DNA from: an uncultured Porphyromonadaceae bacterium
Lineage (GTDB): Bacteria; Bacteroidota; Bacteroidia; Bacteroidales; Muribaculaceae
Length of the DNA: 61,872 nt
NCBI GenBank assembly: GCA_947073495.1
Contig: CAMTMX010000009.1
Coordinates: 1-61,872 of the forward strand
Direction of reading: 5' to 3'
A program made the position numbers and the translations under genes. Shown here one piece after another: positions 61,829-61,872 of this stretch. Positions within the stretch are counted from its first letter, which is position 1, and the number at the start of each line of letters is the position of its first letter. The notes under the pieces are model-generated. The model was not told the DNA's origin, made no database searches, and saw nothing but the letters and a program-made list of their open reading frames with translations.

Positions 61829-61872
61829 ATGAAAAATCAACTGCCAGAAATAGTATTTGCGACAAATAATCT
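61829..61872 (+). CDS. 5' start of a RdgB/HAM1-like dITP/XTP pyrophosphatase (cut by window edge)
   Basis: ATG at 61829 opens MKNQLPEIVFATNN, which matches the conserved beginning of non-canonical purine NTP pyrophosphatases (I-V-F-A-T-N-N), then the window ends. Only 14 codons are visible; a purine-rich AAAGGTGG at 61807-61814 could aid ribosome binding. Confidence 0.65.
   Translation, partial: MKNQLPEIVFATNN

Overview
The window looks like a chromosomal segment of a gut Bacteroidales bacterium, possibly Muribaculaceae (the family is an inference). The evidence is Bacteroidetes-type promoter boxes (TAnnTTTG, sometimes with TTTG or TTG about 19 nt upstream), many lipoproteins and outer-membrane barrels, a NigD-like lipoprotein, GH2/GH31/GH43 enzymes, a SusD remnant, TPR-HTH and hybrid-sensor-like AraC regulators, a BF3164-like propeller locus and a class A2 (CfxA/CblA-type) beta-lactamase. 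No rRNA, tRNA, CRISPR array or intact transposase was seen.

Layout. 1-6.8 kb is accessory and decayed: a cut-off DUF4303-like gene, an AAA/DUF4143 ATPase behind a 23-bp tandem repeat, a 31-aa membrane peptide, GrpB, an AraC remnant, a HigB/HigA-ImmA toxin-antitoxin pair with candidate operators, TfoX-N and DJ-1 proteins, a small ferredoxin, and remnants of a barrel protein and a sigma factor. 6.9-18.7 kb holds a GNAT acetyltransferase, a lipoprotein-TPR-LuxR regulator followed by an outer-membrane barrel, an internally deleted flavin reductase, a hexapeptide acetyltransferase, the beta-lactamase, a GH2 enzyme, an ECF sigma factor overlapping a membrane-anchored barrel-like protein, and a NigD-like lipoprotein. 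18.8-26 kb has an M61 peptidase, a double GH43 enzyme and a tight operon kduD / galactitol-type EIIC / signal-peptide-bearing KduI. 26-34 kb has two very large GLUG-repeat lipoproteins transcribed divergently from a TPR-AraC membrane regulator, with three GGAATAT motifs spaced exactly 21 bp apart between them. 34-44 kb carries purC, trpB2, a 55-aa helical protein, a GH31 enzyme with a kinase-less hybrid-sensor-like regulator, and tyrA; repeats lie in the gaps. 44-53.9 kb has a SusD remnant, ogt, a CobW-type GTPase, a DcaP-like porin, an MFS carrier and the acid-resistance genes gadC-glsA-gadB. 54-58 kb has panB and leuS. 58-61.6 kb has two BF3164-like propeller lipoproteins, a Cys-rich secreted peptide and a thioredoxin-like lipoprotein. 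The right edge holds the first codons of an rdgB-like gene.

How genes work together. The kdu operon suggests a route in which an unsaturated-uronate product is isomerised outside the cytoplasm, carried in by a stand-alone EIIC, and reduced inside. Glutaminase, glutamate decarboxylase and the Glu/GABA antiporter form a proton-consuming cycle. The GLUG pair and the propeller/Cys-rich-peptide/thioredoxin locus are the least understood assemblies and the best candidates for undescribed systems. Two families of hairpin-forming dispersed repeats and several gene remnants indicate ongoing small-scale rearrangement.
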